A stretch of 64,000 nucleotides of DNA from Dioszegia crocea (Eukaryota; Basidiomycota; Tremellomycetes; Tremellales; Bulleribasidiaceae): assembly GCA_001600615.1 (NCBI GenBank), contig BCKK01000001.1, forward strand, positions 3,477,826 to 3,541,825, written 5' to 3'. Of the stretch, positions 47,618 through 59,775 are shown piece after piece. Numbering within the stretch: the stretch's first letter is position 1; every line of letters begins with the position of its first letter. Position numbers and translations under genes: made by a program. The notes beneath the pieces are model-generated. The model was not told where the DNA came from. It ran no database searches and was given only the letters and a program-made list of their open reading frames with translations.

Positions 47618-48926
47618 TCACCGCCCAAGCCTCTGCTCGACGGCTCGCCAAGCGCGCATGGCTCCTGCCCACTCTTCCCGATCTATCCTCCCTGGTCCAT
47701 CGTACAGATCTATCATCTCATCGCGGACATGCGGGGGTGGTGGGACTAGGCGACCCAATTTACGGAGGAACGGTAGGGTGGACGTCCGGGCGAGGTGTAA
47801 GAGGGGTTTGAACAGGGAGAGTAAAGGGAGTGAGGGGGAATGATGGCTGGTAGTGTCAGCGGAGTTCCCTGCACGGGGTAATAGCACTTCTCAGCAGCCC
47901 AAAGGTATGAAAAGTAGGACCGACTAAATTTCTGATATCCGCAGTGTCCAGAATGGGTACCCGCCCAATTCAGGTGCTGGTCGCGGTAACCAGCTCCTCC
48001 AGCCTGATGGCTCATACAGCGAGTGCACAATCAAGAGATCCGGATCCTGACTGAATTGCAAGGCAGCTGATAGCCATCAGCAAGTGGATCATGTCCTGTA
48101 GATGTGGGACATACCGCGAATACCAGCATCGAGCATCGTAGGCGTGATATCTTCAGGATGTATCGACGACTTTATAAAGCTATTTGTGACTGTAGCGACT
48201 ATATCAGCCGTCGAGGGTGGGAGAAGGTGCATGATTATGCGTCGGGGCGTAGGTTGTGAGGTAGATGTCTTGGCGTGATGGCCTGACGGGTCAGTCAACA
48301 GGGGTGCACGGCGAACGTACTGGTTGATGAGAAGACGGTAAATGTAGTGACCTGAGTCCCAGACCCGCTAGATCGGGAGGAGTCAACCTCATGTAGCTGC
48401 TCTGATGGCGTATGGGTGCCGGAGGAAGTACGAGGCTCAGAATTGGGAGGTGAGAGAGGTAGGCATAGCAATTCAGCCATGATGTCTGCCTTTACAGCTT
48501 CCAGCAAACCTGGTCTTCAGATTTTGGTCTCATTGTAGGATCTAGTGCAGAGAGAAACATACCGCTCGCTTCATATATGCTGACTTCCGTGACTTCTTCC
48601 TCAGAAGCAAGCTCCGCGAGATTCAACACGCACTCCACAATCCTCGCTCGCTCGTCCCTGCTCCATTTGGTCGCGACGGCTTCGCCATTGCGCCTATGTG
48701 CTGCAGGAGGGAGTATGACCATCGCAACATGTTTTGGAGCGCTGCCACTGGCCGGCCTGCGGTCAATGGGGGTACCGTTAGATACATCTTCGTGGTCGAG
48801 GTCGGTATCGGGGTTGGTGAGCAGTTCGTACGTCCGTAGGAAGAGTGAGGAGAGGGTGAAGCATAGATGTAGGAGGAGGAGGAAGGGTAGAGCGGGGAGG
48901 TCGCGTATGCGAAGACGGCCTGCCAT
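47618..48926 (-). CDS. NUS1: Dehydrodolichyl diphosphate synthase subunit Nus1 (NgBR-like)
   Basis: Regulatory subunit of the cis-prenyltransferase that makes dolichol for glycosylation; ER membrane. Exons are 48926-48563, 48509-48321, 48282-48115, 48066-47925 and 47846-47618 (1092 nt, 363 residues). A basic N-terminus is followed by a hydrophobic segment (LPFLLLLHLCFTLSSLFL). Family blocks are HVAMVILP, RIVECVLNLAELASEEEV, TEVSIYEASG, DPDLLIVHSLYEPSG and GGYPFWTLRISEIYHH. It ends RAWRAVEQRLGR, matching the C-terminal R-x-G region of Nus1/NgBR. The 78-nt last intron uses a distal CCAG acceptor that restores the EIYH join. The middle contains a variable Ser/Thr-rich insert. Convergent with YCS4 across 92 bp. 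Confidence 0.85.
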
Positions 48927-49238
48927 CTCTTACAGGCAGTAGAGTGGTAACTAGGCGGACCAAGAGGTGGACAGTGCTATGGAACAGGCGTTTCGACTTT
49001 TCCCCGCATCTGTAAGATGAAACGTGGCGCCAAGACCATCTTCTGCCAGCCTTGAGTGATGGATGCAAGACTCTACATGACATGCATGGAATCTGTCTGT
49101 TCTTATCTATTCACAAGCTTACTACACATCGCTACGAAAGAAAACTGTCCACCAAAGAGCCCAAATCTACAAGCCAGATCAAACGTAAGAAACACAAAAT
49201 GCCCAAATCACCTCGCCTCTCTTCCCTCAGCCGACCGC
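48927..49238. other. Intergenic, NUS1 promoter and SNF2 3' flank
   Basis: 312 bp, no supported gene; A-rich from about 49110, suiting a 3'UTR. Confidence 0.55.
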
Positions 49239-52200
49239 CTAATCATCATAATTGAAGAGCCTCATCAAGTCTTGGACCGTCAACCTGCCCAACTTGCCGC
49301 CAGTACCTTCGCCCATCGCCCCATCTGCCAAGGCCGATTTCTTCTCCTGGAGCGCGAGGATTCGCTGCTCGACGGTGTCCTTAATGATCAATCGACGAAC
49401 GTCAACAGGGCGGGTCTGACCAATTCGGTGCGCACGGTCGACAGCCTGGTTCTCGGCCGCGGCGTTCCAGGCGAGATCAAGAGAGATGACCTAGGAATTA
49501 GCTGTTGCTCGGAGCAGATAAAAATGTACTGACCTTGCTTGCAGCAGTCAAATTTAAACCGGCACCTCCAGCCTTCCGGCTGATGAGCATAACTCGGGGT
49601 GATCGGTCGTTCTTGATCGGTCCAGTAAACTCCTTGATCACGTCCTCTCGGTCGGAAGTCCTCATACCGCCGTAGTACATACGATTGGGGACACCCTTGT
49701 TGTCGAGGAAGCGCTCGACAAGTTTCAGGTAAGTGACGAACTCGGAGAAGATGAGGACCTTGATGCCGTCTTCGGCCAGATACTCGTCGATGAGGTCGCT
49801 AAGAATAGTTAGCCAAGCTCAGGTCAGAAGGACGACACAACTCACCCCATAACCTTCATCTTTGTACTAGGCAGTACGCTCGCAATCTCGTCGAGCTCCA
49901 TAGGCTCCTCGTCGTCGGCAGCTTTGGCCTTGCCTTTGCCTTTATCGAGTCGCTTGGCGCTTCGCGAATCATTGCTCTCGAGATCATCGTCGCTCTCGTC
50001 TCCCATCTGTACGTCAGTGATGAAGCAAAACTTTCGAGAACATTCTGGACTTACCGACTTTCTCTTGCCCTTGCGATCAGACCCCGAGCCCGATCCCGAG
50101 CCTTCGCCCAAGGTCGCATCCTCATCCGCCTGCTCCTTCTCCGGATCAAAGAAGGCCACCGCTGCGAACAGCCTATTTTTCTCGATGAGCGAGCGGCACA
50201 GGGGGCACTTTCGAGCTCCCCGCGCGGTCTGCTCGTCGGTGAGGTCTCCGCCGTCCCTTGGGACCGCAGTTAGGATCGCCTCGAGACAATCTCGGCAGTA
50301 GGAGTGTTTGCACTCGGTCACGGTCTCGTAATCGAATGGCTCAAAGCAGACCGGACACTCATTGTCCTGGTCCTCGCCCTCAAGCTCGATCGCCTCGACG
50401 GTCGCTTCGTGTCGGGCCTTGAGCCTGGCCGTGACATCGGCAACCCAAACGTCGCCAAGGAGCTGAACGGCCTTGGCCAAGTCGGCGCCGGGGTTGATGA
50501 TTGGGATGTTCATCGACAGGTTAAGGTCTTCGTCCGAAACGATAAAGTCGTCCGGGTGGGCGGGATCGCCAGGGTTTCGACGCAGAAGCCAGGGGTGGCA
50601 GGTGAGTTGTCGCAAGCGCATCAACATGGTGAGCACGCATGACATGTTCTTTAGAACCGTCCCTGTGATGTCAGGTGACATCCGGAAGCAAGCGAAAAAG
50701 ACTTACCCTGCTTGAGGAATTTTCCAAACTTAATCTTCATCCTGTTCTCAACTTGGTCGTAGATGGCGCGTTCCTCCATGGAGAAATCGAGTTCCACTTC
50801 CGTGGTGTTTTTGGGAGGCAGGTTGAGCAGACGGTGGCCGTTCAAGACTGAATCCTTGTGTCTTCGCATCATGCAGGTTTTCAAGATAGCCTAAATGATC
50901 AGTCACGACTAGACGAGAGCCAAGGATAAACCTACCTGGGTGCGATCGGCAGCGCGCTTAGGGTTCTTCTTGACCCGCTTGGAGATGTGCTTGTTGAACT
51001 CGGCCCACTCTGATTGAGGACTGATGCCCAAGAATCGCAGGTGGGGGTAGACATCGTCGAGAGTGTTGTTGATCAACGTACCGGTGAGCGACCAGCGGTG
51101 GACAGCGTCGAGTTCAGCCGCAGCCTTGGAGGCTTGGGTGGCTTTATTACGGATGAAGTGCGCCTCATCGAGAACGACTCGGAACCAACGCATTTTGAAG
51201 CATGGGCCTGATCATCAGCGAAAATCGTCCAGTGACTCACCCTTCCTCTTAACTGGAGCAGCAGCATTGTCATCCTCATCGTCCGAGGGTAGCAGACCAG
51301 GGACGCGTCTCTTCTTCTTCTTCTGCTTCGGCTGAGCCATTAGCGATGCACAGTTTGAGGATTTGTGTATCCTACCTCGGCGAAGTCGGATACCATCGTG
51401 CCGTATGTCGTCAAGACGACATCAGCTTGTCGGAACTCTTTCGAAGTTTTGGCTCTGGTCGCACCGTGGTGGACCAGGATTTTGAAAGTGCCCTCAGCAG
51501 TCTTGGATTCGATCTCCATTTTCCATCTGGCGGTCAGTACGAATGTCGTCGACACACTCACTGATTCAGGACAGCAAGAGGCGCCACAATGAGAGTGGTC
51601 TTTACGCGGCCATCCTCGCTTTGGTTGCCACAGAGTGTCGCGATGGTCTGGACAGTCTATCGTTAGCAAATGATGGCCAAAGTCGAACTTACTTTTCCGA
51701 GACCCATGGCGTCGCAAAGCAAACCACCCATGTATCGCTTGTCTTTCTCCTTCTCCAACATAAATGCGACTCCCAGGATTTGATGAGGCATCAGGGTCAC
51801 AGTCATGTCGCCCAGCTTCTGCTCCTGGGTGTCCAGGCCGAGAGTTTTCAAGGCTTTTCCAATATCTTGGTCCTCGCTGAAATCTTGCATGGCACCTTGG
51901 AAGAAGGTTTGGAGGCTGTGATAGTCAGCAGTGCCTGCAAGGGAAGGAGCGTGCCACTTACTCGCCAATAGGGGGTCCCCGATCCGGGTACATCATGTCA
52001 TGGTAGTCGTCCAGCTCCTCGCCCGTGTAGCCGTATGGATTGGGCAATGCGGCCGCTGCTCCGGGCGCCACGGCGGCGGCAACAGCGGCGGCAACAGCGG
52101 CGGCAACAGCGGCCGCGGGTGGAGGCGCAACAGCACCAGGGCCAAGGCCAGGGCCAGGGGCTGCGGCGGCTGCGGCGGCGGTGGCGGTGGCGGTGGCGAC

Positions 52201-53864
52201 AGATCCCACAGGACCCAGGATGCCCGCCGTGCGGGCAGCATTGATCTGGGACGCGAGCTCGACAGCTGACTGCCGATACTGAACGTGCTTCACGCGAGTG
52301 AGAGCTTCGATCTGTACGAATGACGGAGAACTGATGCTGATCTCTTGAGGCAGAACGGGGAAGTGGTCACTGTCGGAATAAAGCACAACGCCTAGGGCTT
52401 GAGCGTAGTCGTTAAACACCCTCGTAATAGCAGGTCTAACATTAGCGCATCTCTGCCAGCTGACAGGATAGACTCACGTGCGAAATTCTCCGGGGGCTGG
52501 AGTGAGAAGGGTTCGGTATGCGGTTCGTATTTGGGCATCCCGGTCGAGCTTCATTTGTGCGAGCTGCGCTTGAAGTGCAGCCAAATTTGTCGGGTTAACG
52601 TAGATGGCTGGAGCTTGGCCGACAGGTGCGGCGGGACCTCTGTAGCCAGGCTCAGGCTTGGCCTGATGGATGACTGTCCAGTCAGCATCTACAGGATGAG
52701 AAAGGCGAGATCACTTACCTGGCTGGACAGCAGGCGCAGGCGCAGCTGCAGATGAGCCCCTCGCTGGAGGAACATCGTCGTCATCGTCCAGTGTATAGGG
52801 GTTGGCCTCGTTGGTGACCTTCCTAAACTCGACTGGGACATCGTCGGGGTGAACGACAGAGACCTCATCGTCGAGTGAGTCTAAGATCGAAAGGACTGAT
52901 TTAACCTTGGGCTGGGGTTTGTAGCCCGGAACAGAGGGTTTGGTCTCCAGTCGAGAAGAAGGAGAGGAAGAAGGCATGTTTTGCTTGCTCGAGGGCAGCA
53001 GCACATTGCTCGAGCTCGAGCCGGCCCGAGCGTTAACCAAGGGCGAAGATGAAGGCATCGCCCGTGGGGGAAGTGTGCTCTTTGAGCTGCTCGCGTGGCT
53101 GTTGGGGAATTGGTACTGAGAGACAGGCGGTACCGTGCGAGAGACCGAAGCAGGAGTCGGTCGCGACGGGCCGGGTACTGGCGCAGCAGGAGCAGCAGCA
53201 GGAGCAACTGCATCGGAGCCGTCGCGTCCATCGGTGGGCAGGTAGGTCTTGCTCTGAAAGGTTAGGATAGCGTCAGATCAGAAACTTACTTTACTGCACC
53301 TCTCCTTGCGCCCTTTGATGTGATCGGCGGTATCGCAATGGTTCTGCATATTAGCCAAGTCGACAAGTCTGGGAACGGGAACATGCCACGTACCTGGTAT
53401 TCCCACAGCGATCCGAAGCCGTGGCTCCTACCTCCATCCTTCTCAGCCGGGTCCGCGCCGAGCCTGATGTCCTGGAAAGTCAGTAATGTCTCTATAAGAG
53501 ATTGCAAAAGGACTGACGATCCAGCAGTAATCTTCAAGACCTGGATGTCAGCAAAGGCATTATCCAATGGTGGTTAACTTACAGGTCGCGACTCCAAAGC
53601 CGTTTCCGCCGACTGAGCTCGATTTGCCAGGTTGAGCAAATTCGACAATGAAATTCAGATCATTGGGGAATTTCGCGGCATGTCTTTCAAAAGCACGGAG
53701 GTAGAAAGATTCCAAGACCTAGGGGGTCAGCCTTCCGGTCCTTCACCTAAGCTGGACAGGAAATATAGGCGTAAAATTTGTCTACTTACCGCTGATGGCC
53801 TCTCATCGATCTCTCGCGTCTTACGCGCCAGCTCGACTATCTGTGTCCTGTCCAAATAGCTCAT
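49239..53864 (-). CDS. SNF2-family DNA-dependent ATPase with inserted RING finger (Rad5/Rad16/Uls1 type)
   Basis: Predicted nuclear translocase and possible ubiquitin or STUbL ligase, 1290 residues in 18 exons: 53864-53790, 53718-53583, 53540-53518, 53471-53394, 53343-53290, 53253-52719, 52673-52478, 52435-51962, 51915-51693, 51656-51562, 51526-51376, 51331-51241, 51207-50936, 50890-50707, 50662-50055, 50006-49846, 49798-49534 and 49490-49239. N-terminal Cys/His-containing region ([23 protein letters not shown]), then an acidic and poly-Ala/Pro linker. Helicase motifs: MGLGKTVQTIA (Walker A, about 598), [10 protein letters not shown] (DEAH), [10 protein letters not shown] and [11 protein letters not shown] (VI). 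Between the lobes lies a C3HC4 RING ([21 protein letters not shown] .. CPLC, about 963-1020). No HIRAN domain was noticed, so Rad16/Uls1 is likelier than Rad5. Several introns are only 33-36 nt. Confidence 0.9.
52075..52110. repeat. 12-bp tandem repeat in SNF2 coding exon
   Basis: Three exact units of GGCGGCAACAGC (plus-strand reading), flanked by GGC-rich DNA. It encodes Ala-Ala-Val repeats in the linker before the ATPase domain. Such coding minisatellites are prone to length change. A neighbouring GGTGGC run lies at about 52175-52198. Confidence 0.9.
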
Positions 53865-54354
53865 GCTGACTGATGTAAGAGGTGGGAGGGGGAGATTGGG
53901 AAATGAGGAGAGGGCGCGCTGGGCCGAAAATCGCCAAGTGGGTGTCGCTGAAGAGCCGTGTGTTCAAGGTGGGTGTCCCTTGTGAGGATTTGATAGGCGT
54001 CCAATGAGCCTAGTGTGTCTCGATGATGTATTGAGGAACATGGGGTTGAAGAGAGAGAGAGGAGGGAGGTTGAGTGAGGTTGAGTGGACTGTGGAGCGCG
54101 TCTGAAACTCCCCCGGAACCATCACGTAACCGGGAAAACAAAGCAGCGCGTCCCGTGTACGTCATCAATTAAAGTTTGGTGGCGCTGTCACGCTGTCACG
54201 CTCCCGTCTATCCCGCTCAGTACTCAGCCTTTGCAGCGTCAACTGCCTGGAGCCTGGAGCCTGGAGCACAACATCTGCAAGCATAGTTTATAAATCCTTC
54301 CGCAAGGTCCTCATCCCCTTCCTCCAGCTCCAGTTCCTTCTCTGAGCCTGCAGC
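53865..54354. other. Intergenic, SNF2 promoter and KIN1 3' flank
   Basis: 490 bp, no supported exon. It contains GA/GT-rich tracts (about 54040-54085) and a 7-bp tandem repeat GCCTGGA x3 at 54245-54265. Confidence 0.55.
54245..54265. repeat. 7-bp tandem repeat GCCTGGA x3
   Basis: Three exact tandem copies in the spacer between KIN1 and the SNF2 gene. Short non-coding minisatellite; no function seen. Confidence 0.85.
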
Positions 54355-57300
54355 CTAAAGCCTCATCTCCTTGAGTACTGTCTTGGCCAACTGTTGATAC
54401 GCCCATCCGTCTCCTGAGATACGCCTGAATTGAATTCCGTGTAGCGGTAGCCATGGTACCTGATATCAGCTTCGCCCTTACTCAAGACGTACCTTGACCA
54501 CACTAATCTCAAATCTGACAATCATTTTGCCTCCGATACCCCCGCCCGCTGCCAATGCCCAGGCATCCACATCATCCTCCGCCTTCCCATCCCCAATGCT
54601 TAGATTCGCCATTTGCCCATTAGCAAGGTCGCTGGCACTGGCTGTCCCGCTGGATCCGCCCGATCGGAACGGCTGTGCAGGCGTCTGACTCGGGGTGGGA
54701 CTCCCTCGTGGTTTCTCCTCCTCCCCAATCTGCTGCTTGCTCTTCTTCCGCCGGACGCTAGGACGTCTAGTCGTCCCCTTCGCTAGACCCGCACCCGTAG
54801 TGGCCGGCAGATCCAGCGTCGCCTCGTCCGCCTGCACACTTCCGAGCACGATACTCGGTACGTGCACGCATTCGAATCCGCCTCGAATTGGGCGATGTTT
54901 GATGCCGATCCGATTGAGTACGGCGGCGATATCCCGGTTAAGAGTGGCGGCCGGTTTCGTGCTCGTCGTGGCGACGCTGAAGAGACCTTTCAGGTAAACA
55001 GATTTGACTGGTTCGAGCTCGTCCTCTTCGTCTACGACGGGAGATGGGCTGATGGGTTGTGGGGTAGTAGCCACCGGCGTCTCCTTGACATTCGGCATCC
55101 ACCCAGCTTCGGGGCTCTTTCTCCCGTTCGCCCCCTTTTGACTCGTCCGCCTCCCCAATCTCCCCATGCTATTGGAGATACTCCCCACCGAGACTCTCCG
55201 CTCGTGCTTCTTCTCGTTGAGCGTTTGACCTCTCCCTTCGAGCGGCATGCTGGGGCTCGGCGTTACCCCGTTCCTCGGTGTTTCACCTGATCGGACAGGC
55301 TCATTACCTAACAGGCCAAACTTCTTCCCTCCCGCCTCGTCCATCTGCATCAAGCTCGGTTGAAGTGGGGTAGGCGGGTTGGACGCACTGGGCTGGCGCC
55401 GGTGGTGCGCCACTGGTACATCGGCAATCTGGCTGTTCTCCTCATCCGCCCCGGGGTGCTGCATGACGGGATTTGGAACATCGCGCGCGCGTTCTCTACC
55501 GAAGGAGCGATCAATGGGAGATTCGTTGCCCATCGCGTGTGTCGTAGGGGGAACGGCAAGAGATGGGATTGACATCCCGAACCCAGTGGGTGTAGGTTCG
55601 ATGCTCGTTTGACTCGACGCAAAGTGGCCCTTGCCATACACCTTCTCCCTCTCCATCTTTTCTCTTGCCAAGAAGTAGATGGAGATGAGGGGGTCGAAAG
55701 CTCGAGTGGGATCCTGACCCTCCTTCTCCCGCACCGGCTCTTCCACCTTCTTGTCCTCTTTGAACAGCTTCTTCTTCAGGTCAAAGCCCGAGAAACGCTT
55801 CTTCTTGGGCGAATCCGTGACGTCTATCGTCGAGCTTGAGCTACCGCCTATCCGCTTCTTATCCCGCCTCGCCTCCCACTGCAGTACAGTATGCAGATAC
55901 AGCTCAGATGAGAGGATCGCATGGAGCTCGGCATATATTTGCTCCTGCGAGCCGAAGGTAAATCCGCCCATGGCGGCAATCACCGTCCAGTCCAGCTCGT
56001 CCGCCCGGAGGGGTTCTCGCCGTATAAGATGGCTTTCCGGCGGTCCATCGTAGCCCTTGACCATGAATGGATGTTGGAGGACTTCGGTCAAGGTGGCACG
56101 GTCATTCGGGTTGGTGACCAGCATCCGGGCAAGCAGACTCTTGCACTCGTTCGAGAGCCAAGCAGGGTATTCGACGAGACCACGTTTGATCTTGGCGTGT
56201 AGGGCTGGCATAGATTGGTCGTCAAAGGGGACTTTCCCGCAGACCAGGACATAGAGGACGATCCCGAATGACCAGACGTCGACCTCTGGCCCGGTATATA
56301 CTTTGGCATTGAGGAGTTCGGGTGCGGCAAAGTAGAGAGAGCCGCAGAATGTGGAGAGGTGTCGAGAGGGGGAAAAGAGGTTGGATAGACCAAAATCAAT
56401 GATTTTGATATTCCCATTCTTGGATATGAGGATATTTTCGATCTTTAGATCTCGGTGAACGATGGAGTTGCGATGGCAGTACTCCAGAGCGCTACCGATT
56501 TGGCGTGCGAATTTCCGAGCGGCACGTTCGCGCAGCCTTCCGTGGGAGATGATGTAGTCGAGCATCTGCCCTCCATCGATGAATTCAGTCACCATGTAAT
56601 GGTGGTTGGTGTGGATCATGAATTCCCGCATACCGCAAATGTAGGGATGGTGGAGTAAGAGGGAGATGGCGGCTTCGCGGATTGTCCGAATCTCCTTAGA
56701 GTCTTCCTTTAAACGCTGCTTCTCTGCCTCTTCGGCTGTACGTGGTTCGTCTCGTCGTGCCGCATCGTTATATCGAGGGATTATCTTTACCGCGCACTGA
56801 AGTCAGCTCGGTATAGGTCTTAACTCACCTTCTCCTTAGTGTAAACATTCACGGCAAGTTTCACCTTGCCCATACTCCCCGCTCCCAGCGTCTTCTGCAA
56901 CTGCCAATCCCCGACTTGTCTATATCGGCTCCTCTCCTTTGAGGCCCCATTCCCATTCACCACGCCCGAGCCCGAAGCCCCGTTTCGCTCACTGCCAGAG
57001 GCATGCTTTCGCTCCCTATCTTCTTCCCTCCCTTTACTCAGCCCGACCATCTTCCCAACGTGCGCGACGGCGTCCTGAGTAACAGCCGAGGAATGGCCTT
57101 GATAAGCGGTCGGTGGTGTTTGAGGATGAACTGGGGAAAAGCCGGAAGGAGGTGATGGGCCGTATGCCGAGTATGACGAGGCTGGAGGGGTAGCTCCAGA
57201 TAGCGGTGATGGGGAGTAGGCGTGGGCGGGTATTCTGGAATCTGGAGCGGCGCGTTGTGGAGATCGAGATGGGCTGAGGCGTCAGTTGATGCAAGTGCGC

Positions 57301-57653
57301 ATTTATAGTTTCGGTCCGCACAGCTATTCGCCTGCGAACCCCTTGGCGGGTCTAGACTTCAATTACACTCGTCAACTCCTCATCTTATTCCTGACATTCT
57401 CCATCTCGCCCCTCTGGCATTCTTCCACTGGATGAGGTCTCCTCATACCCAGCCGCGCAACAGCCACAACGGCACAACCCTATCGAGATCCCGCCCAAAC
57501 TCACCTTCGTCCCGCATCCCTAGTCGTCACGTACTCCCACTCATGACCAGTCATCACCGTCCCTCCATAGCTCGGAGTGTCCATTCCGCCATTTGGTACC
57601 CGTTCCTCCTGCACCGCCTGCAAATGCGCCGGTAATGGGTTGAACGAGGTCAT
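54355..57653 (-). CDS. KIN1: Ser/Thr kinase KIN1/PAR-1/MARK type with KA1 domain
   Basis: CAMK-group kinase acting in polarity, exocytosis and septation, at the cell cortex. Exons are 57653-57505, 57273-56829, 56796-54493 and 54459-54355 (3003 nt, 1000 residues). The S/P-rich N-terminus is followed by the kinase domain: LGAGSMGKVKLAVN (P-loop), CAVKII (Lys), HRDLKIENILI (catalytic loop), DFGLSN and the T-loop LSTFCGSLYFAAPE. A long disordered middle with many SP/TP sites ends in a KA1 membrane-binding domain (MIVRFEISVVKV, PWLPLHGIQFRRISGDGWAY, then QQLAKTVLKEMRL). The first intron (231 nt) is long; it is supported because it joins DAGR to SPSRSPQ in phase. The second intron is only 32 nt. 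Confidence 0.93.
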
Positions 57654-58536
57654 TGCGCTGCCGTCCTTTCGATGAATCTACACAAATGAGGTCTCGGAGA
57701 TCGAGCGGAAGTGGGAGGTGTTGATCCTCGAAGGAGTGGGCGATTCCTCGGATTGGGATCCCGGCTGCAAGCAGAGTCCGGGGTGCGTAGATTCAAGTAG
57801 CGAGGTGAGGAGGAATGTAGTGAGGGAGATGATCGGAACAGGCAGCAATCCTTGACCCCGTGGGTAGGTATGGGTCTAGGCTTGTTCTGCCGTCGTCCGT
57901 CGATTGTGGGGTATGTTTGGGAGTGGAGTGGGCGTGTTGTAAGGTGAAACGTGGAACAGGGCGAGGGTCTAGGGTCTGGAGTCTAACCTGAAGGGCCGGT
58001 GATGTCGGCAAGGGTTGATCCCTGTTGATATCCCTGAAGATATGATCGTCGTGCAGCTTTGCCAGGTAGCGTTTGCCGTGTATTTGCCGGTACAAGCCTG
58101 AGTGGGCCAGGGTGTGGACTAGGAGCTGATAGAGTCTAACTGGAGCTGGAGATGATGTGGCCTGTATTGGCCGGGCTGAGTGTGGATTAGGATCTCAGCA
58201 TGACGAGAGGTTACTCCATTAGTAAACGCTATAACTGGAATTCTGGCCTTTTAGCATTAGCATTTTGCTTCCGGCAGCCTAAGTCAGGGTAATTCAGGGT
58301 GCCGTATGGGTAATTGTGGGGATCCCAAGAGTGGCTCCCAGCGATGGTCGATGGAGCCTATCGACCGTCTGCTGCCCCCATCTTATCCGTCCAACACGTA
58401 GGTATCTAATAAGACATATCAAGATCACATGATCAGCAGCATCCGTCATGTATCTCATACATTCGCCTACTTCAAGTACATGCATCTCCTCTTCCAACCT
58501 CCACACCTGAGCCTCCATCCTGGGCAACTACTGACC
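57654..58536. other. Intergenic, KIN1 promoter/5'UTR side
   Basis: 883 bp. Short frames exist on the minus strand, but none shows family character or clean splicing. Probably the long 5' region of KIN1. Confidence 0.5.
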
Positions 58537-58851
58537 TCACACCTCATCCCCTCTATATCGCCTGACACCAGGTATCGTCAATTCCTTGGGCATCACTCCC
58601 ACCTCCCGGGACTGAATGACCGGCTGCAAGCGGGCTGCTTGCACAAGAGCAAGGCATGCTGCGTCTCCAGCTGAGCACGCGAGGTATTGGAGCATGGTCT
58701 GTACGGGGCTCAGTCGGGGAATAGGTTGTAGTTCGGGTTTGATGTCGGACGAGGAAGTCGATGGGAGTGAATCAGGGGGCTTAACACCGATGACAGAAGG
58801 CATGGTGAGGCGAAGTTCGAAGTTGGGCTGAAAGGGTTTCTCGGGAATCAT
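58537..58851 (-). CDS. Hypothetical small protein (weak)
   Basis: An ATG-initiated frame of 104 residues, reading MIPEKPFQPNFELRLTMPSV onward, with P/S/Q-rich, moderately organised sequence (LSPVQTMLQYLACSAGDAAC, LALVQAARLQPVIQSREVG). It could continue through an unresolved intron into a helical stretch (RMEAQVWRLEEEMHVLEV) read from about 58520 downwards. I found no phase-consistent join. No family is recognised. It may be a real short gene, a fragment or chance. Confidence 0.3.
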   Translation of the reverse strand: MIPEKPFQPNFELRLTMPSVIGVKPPDSLPSTSSSDIKPELQPIPRLSPVQTMLQYLACSAGDAACLALVQAARLQPVIQSREVGVMPKELTIPGVRRYRGDEV

Positions 58852-59192
58852 GTTGATTCTCACTGACCGGGAGAGATCTGATCTTGTATGGTATCGGTTC
58901 GACTGACGATTGGATAGATTTGGGGCAGATGAGAGTAACTAGACTCTCATAGCAAGCTGCAGGAGTCAGCTGGCGAGCGAGAGTCTCAGAACAGAAGTGA
59001 AAGGATGATACCTGTGACGCGTTCCATCCTCAGGCGTCCCACATCCCTTCAGTCGGCCTGGTGTCGCAGCACCTAGATAGTTCGGACATGCATCAGCTAA
59101 GGATAGCCCCTAATCAGTTGACTCCTCACTGCTTTGACCTGAACATCATCCACCCTCCTCAACTCAACTTCCACCACATACAAAAACTCAAA
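58852..59192. other. Spacer between weak hypothetical ORFs
   Basis: 341 bp, nothing recognisable on either strand. The 40 bp before 59193 are C/A-rich and suit a 5'UTR. Confidence 0.4.
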
Positions 59193-59609
59193 ATGCCCTC
59201 ACCCATCCCCCAAATCCCTCTGAATATCCTGGCAGCCTTACCACCCTTCTCATCTCTATCGACCCCTCCGCCCTATACTACATTCCCTTCCATCACTTAC
59301 CTCGGTCCAAGCATCTTCAACACCGCCACATCTCACCCCACGCCCCTTGCCGACAATCTCGGATCCGGACCACCCAGCCCTCAGCTACGCGCTGCGCTTC
59401 GGGAGTTTCACGCCACCCAAGACCCCCTGAACTGGGGTAAGAGGTCTACCCATCCCAGGCAAAACCGAATGCGCGGTGCTGAGCTCGAGGAGGAAGGCGG
59501 ATGGCGGGGGTGGGCCCTGTACCTCATCAGTCTGCTTGCTGACGACTTGCCGCCGCGACGGGGAATGGCAGGAGTCGGTTCGTTTGGCCTGCACCCCTAC
59601 GGCTATTAG
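59193..59609 (+). CDS. Hypothetical protein, proline-rich N-terminus
   Basis: Intronless frame of 138 residues from an ATG in good context (CTCAAAATG). The N-terminal 80 residues are P/S/T/L-rich (MPSPIPQIPLNILAALPPF), and the C-terminal part is mixed (LRAALREFHATQDPLNWGKR, then WRGWALYLISLLADDLPPRR). DPLNWGKR resembles the cytosolic lead-in of some MFS proteins, but no transmembrane domain follows. Convergent with KNR4 across 166 bp. Coding potential is plausible only. Confidence 0.45.
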   Translation: MPSPIPQIPLNILAALPPFSSLSTPPPYTTFPSITYLGPSIFNTATSHPTPLADNLGSGPPSPQLRAALREFHATQDPLNWGKRSTHPRQNRMRGAELEEEGGWRGWALYLISLLADDLPPRRGMAGVGSFGLHPYGY

Positions 59610-59775
59610 TATGGGTCTGACGGCTTCGTGTCATAGGCGTCCGATGTATTGTAGAGAATTTTGACGGCTAGAGATTTTCAGTATGATTCTCGACTCGTCA
59701 GCTTCTAGGTCGGACCACATGCATCCACCTCCTACACCTCCCTAACCTCTTACACCGACACTAACCGCCCGTCCT

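Noticed and set aside
52030..52280. Alanine/arginine-rich plus-strand frames across the GC-rich repeat
   Set aside because: All frames are open because the repeat is GC-rich and lacks A/T-rich stop codons; only the minus-strand frame continues the SNF2 protein.
57793..58095. 100-residue minus-strand frame upstream of KIN1
   Set aside because: Non-ATG-supported context, H/P-rich composition without structure, best read as KIN1 5' region.
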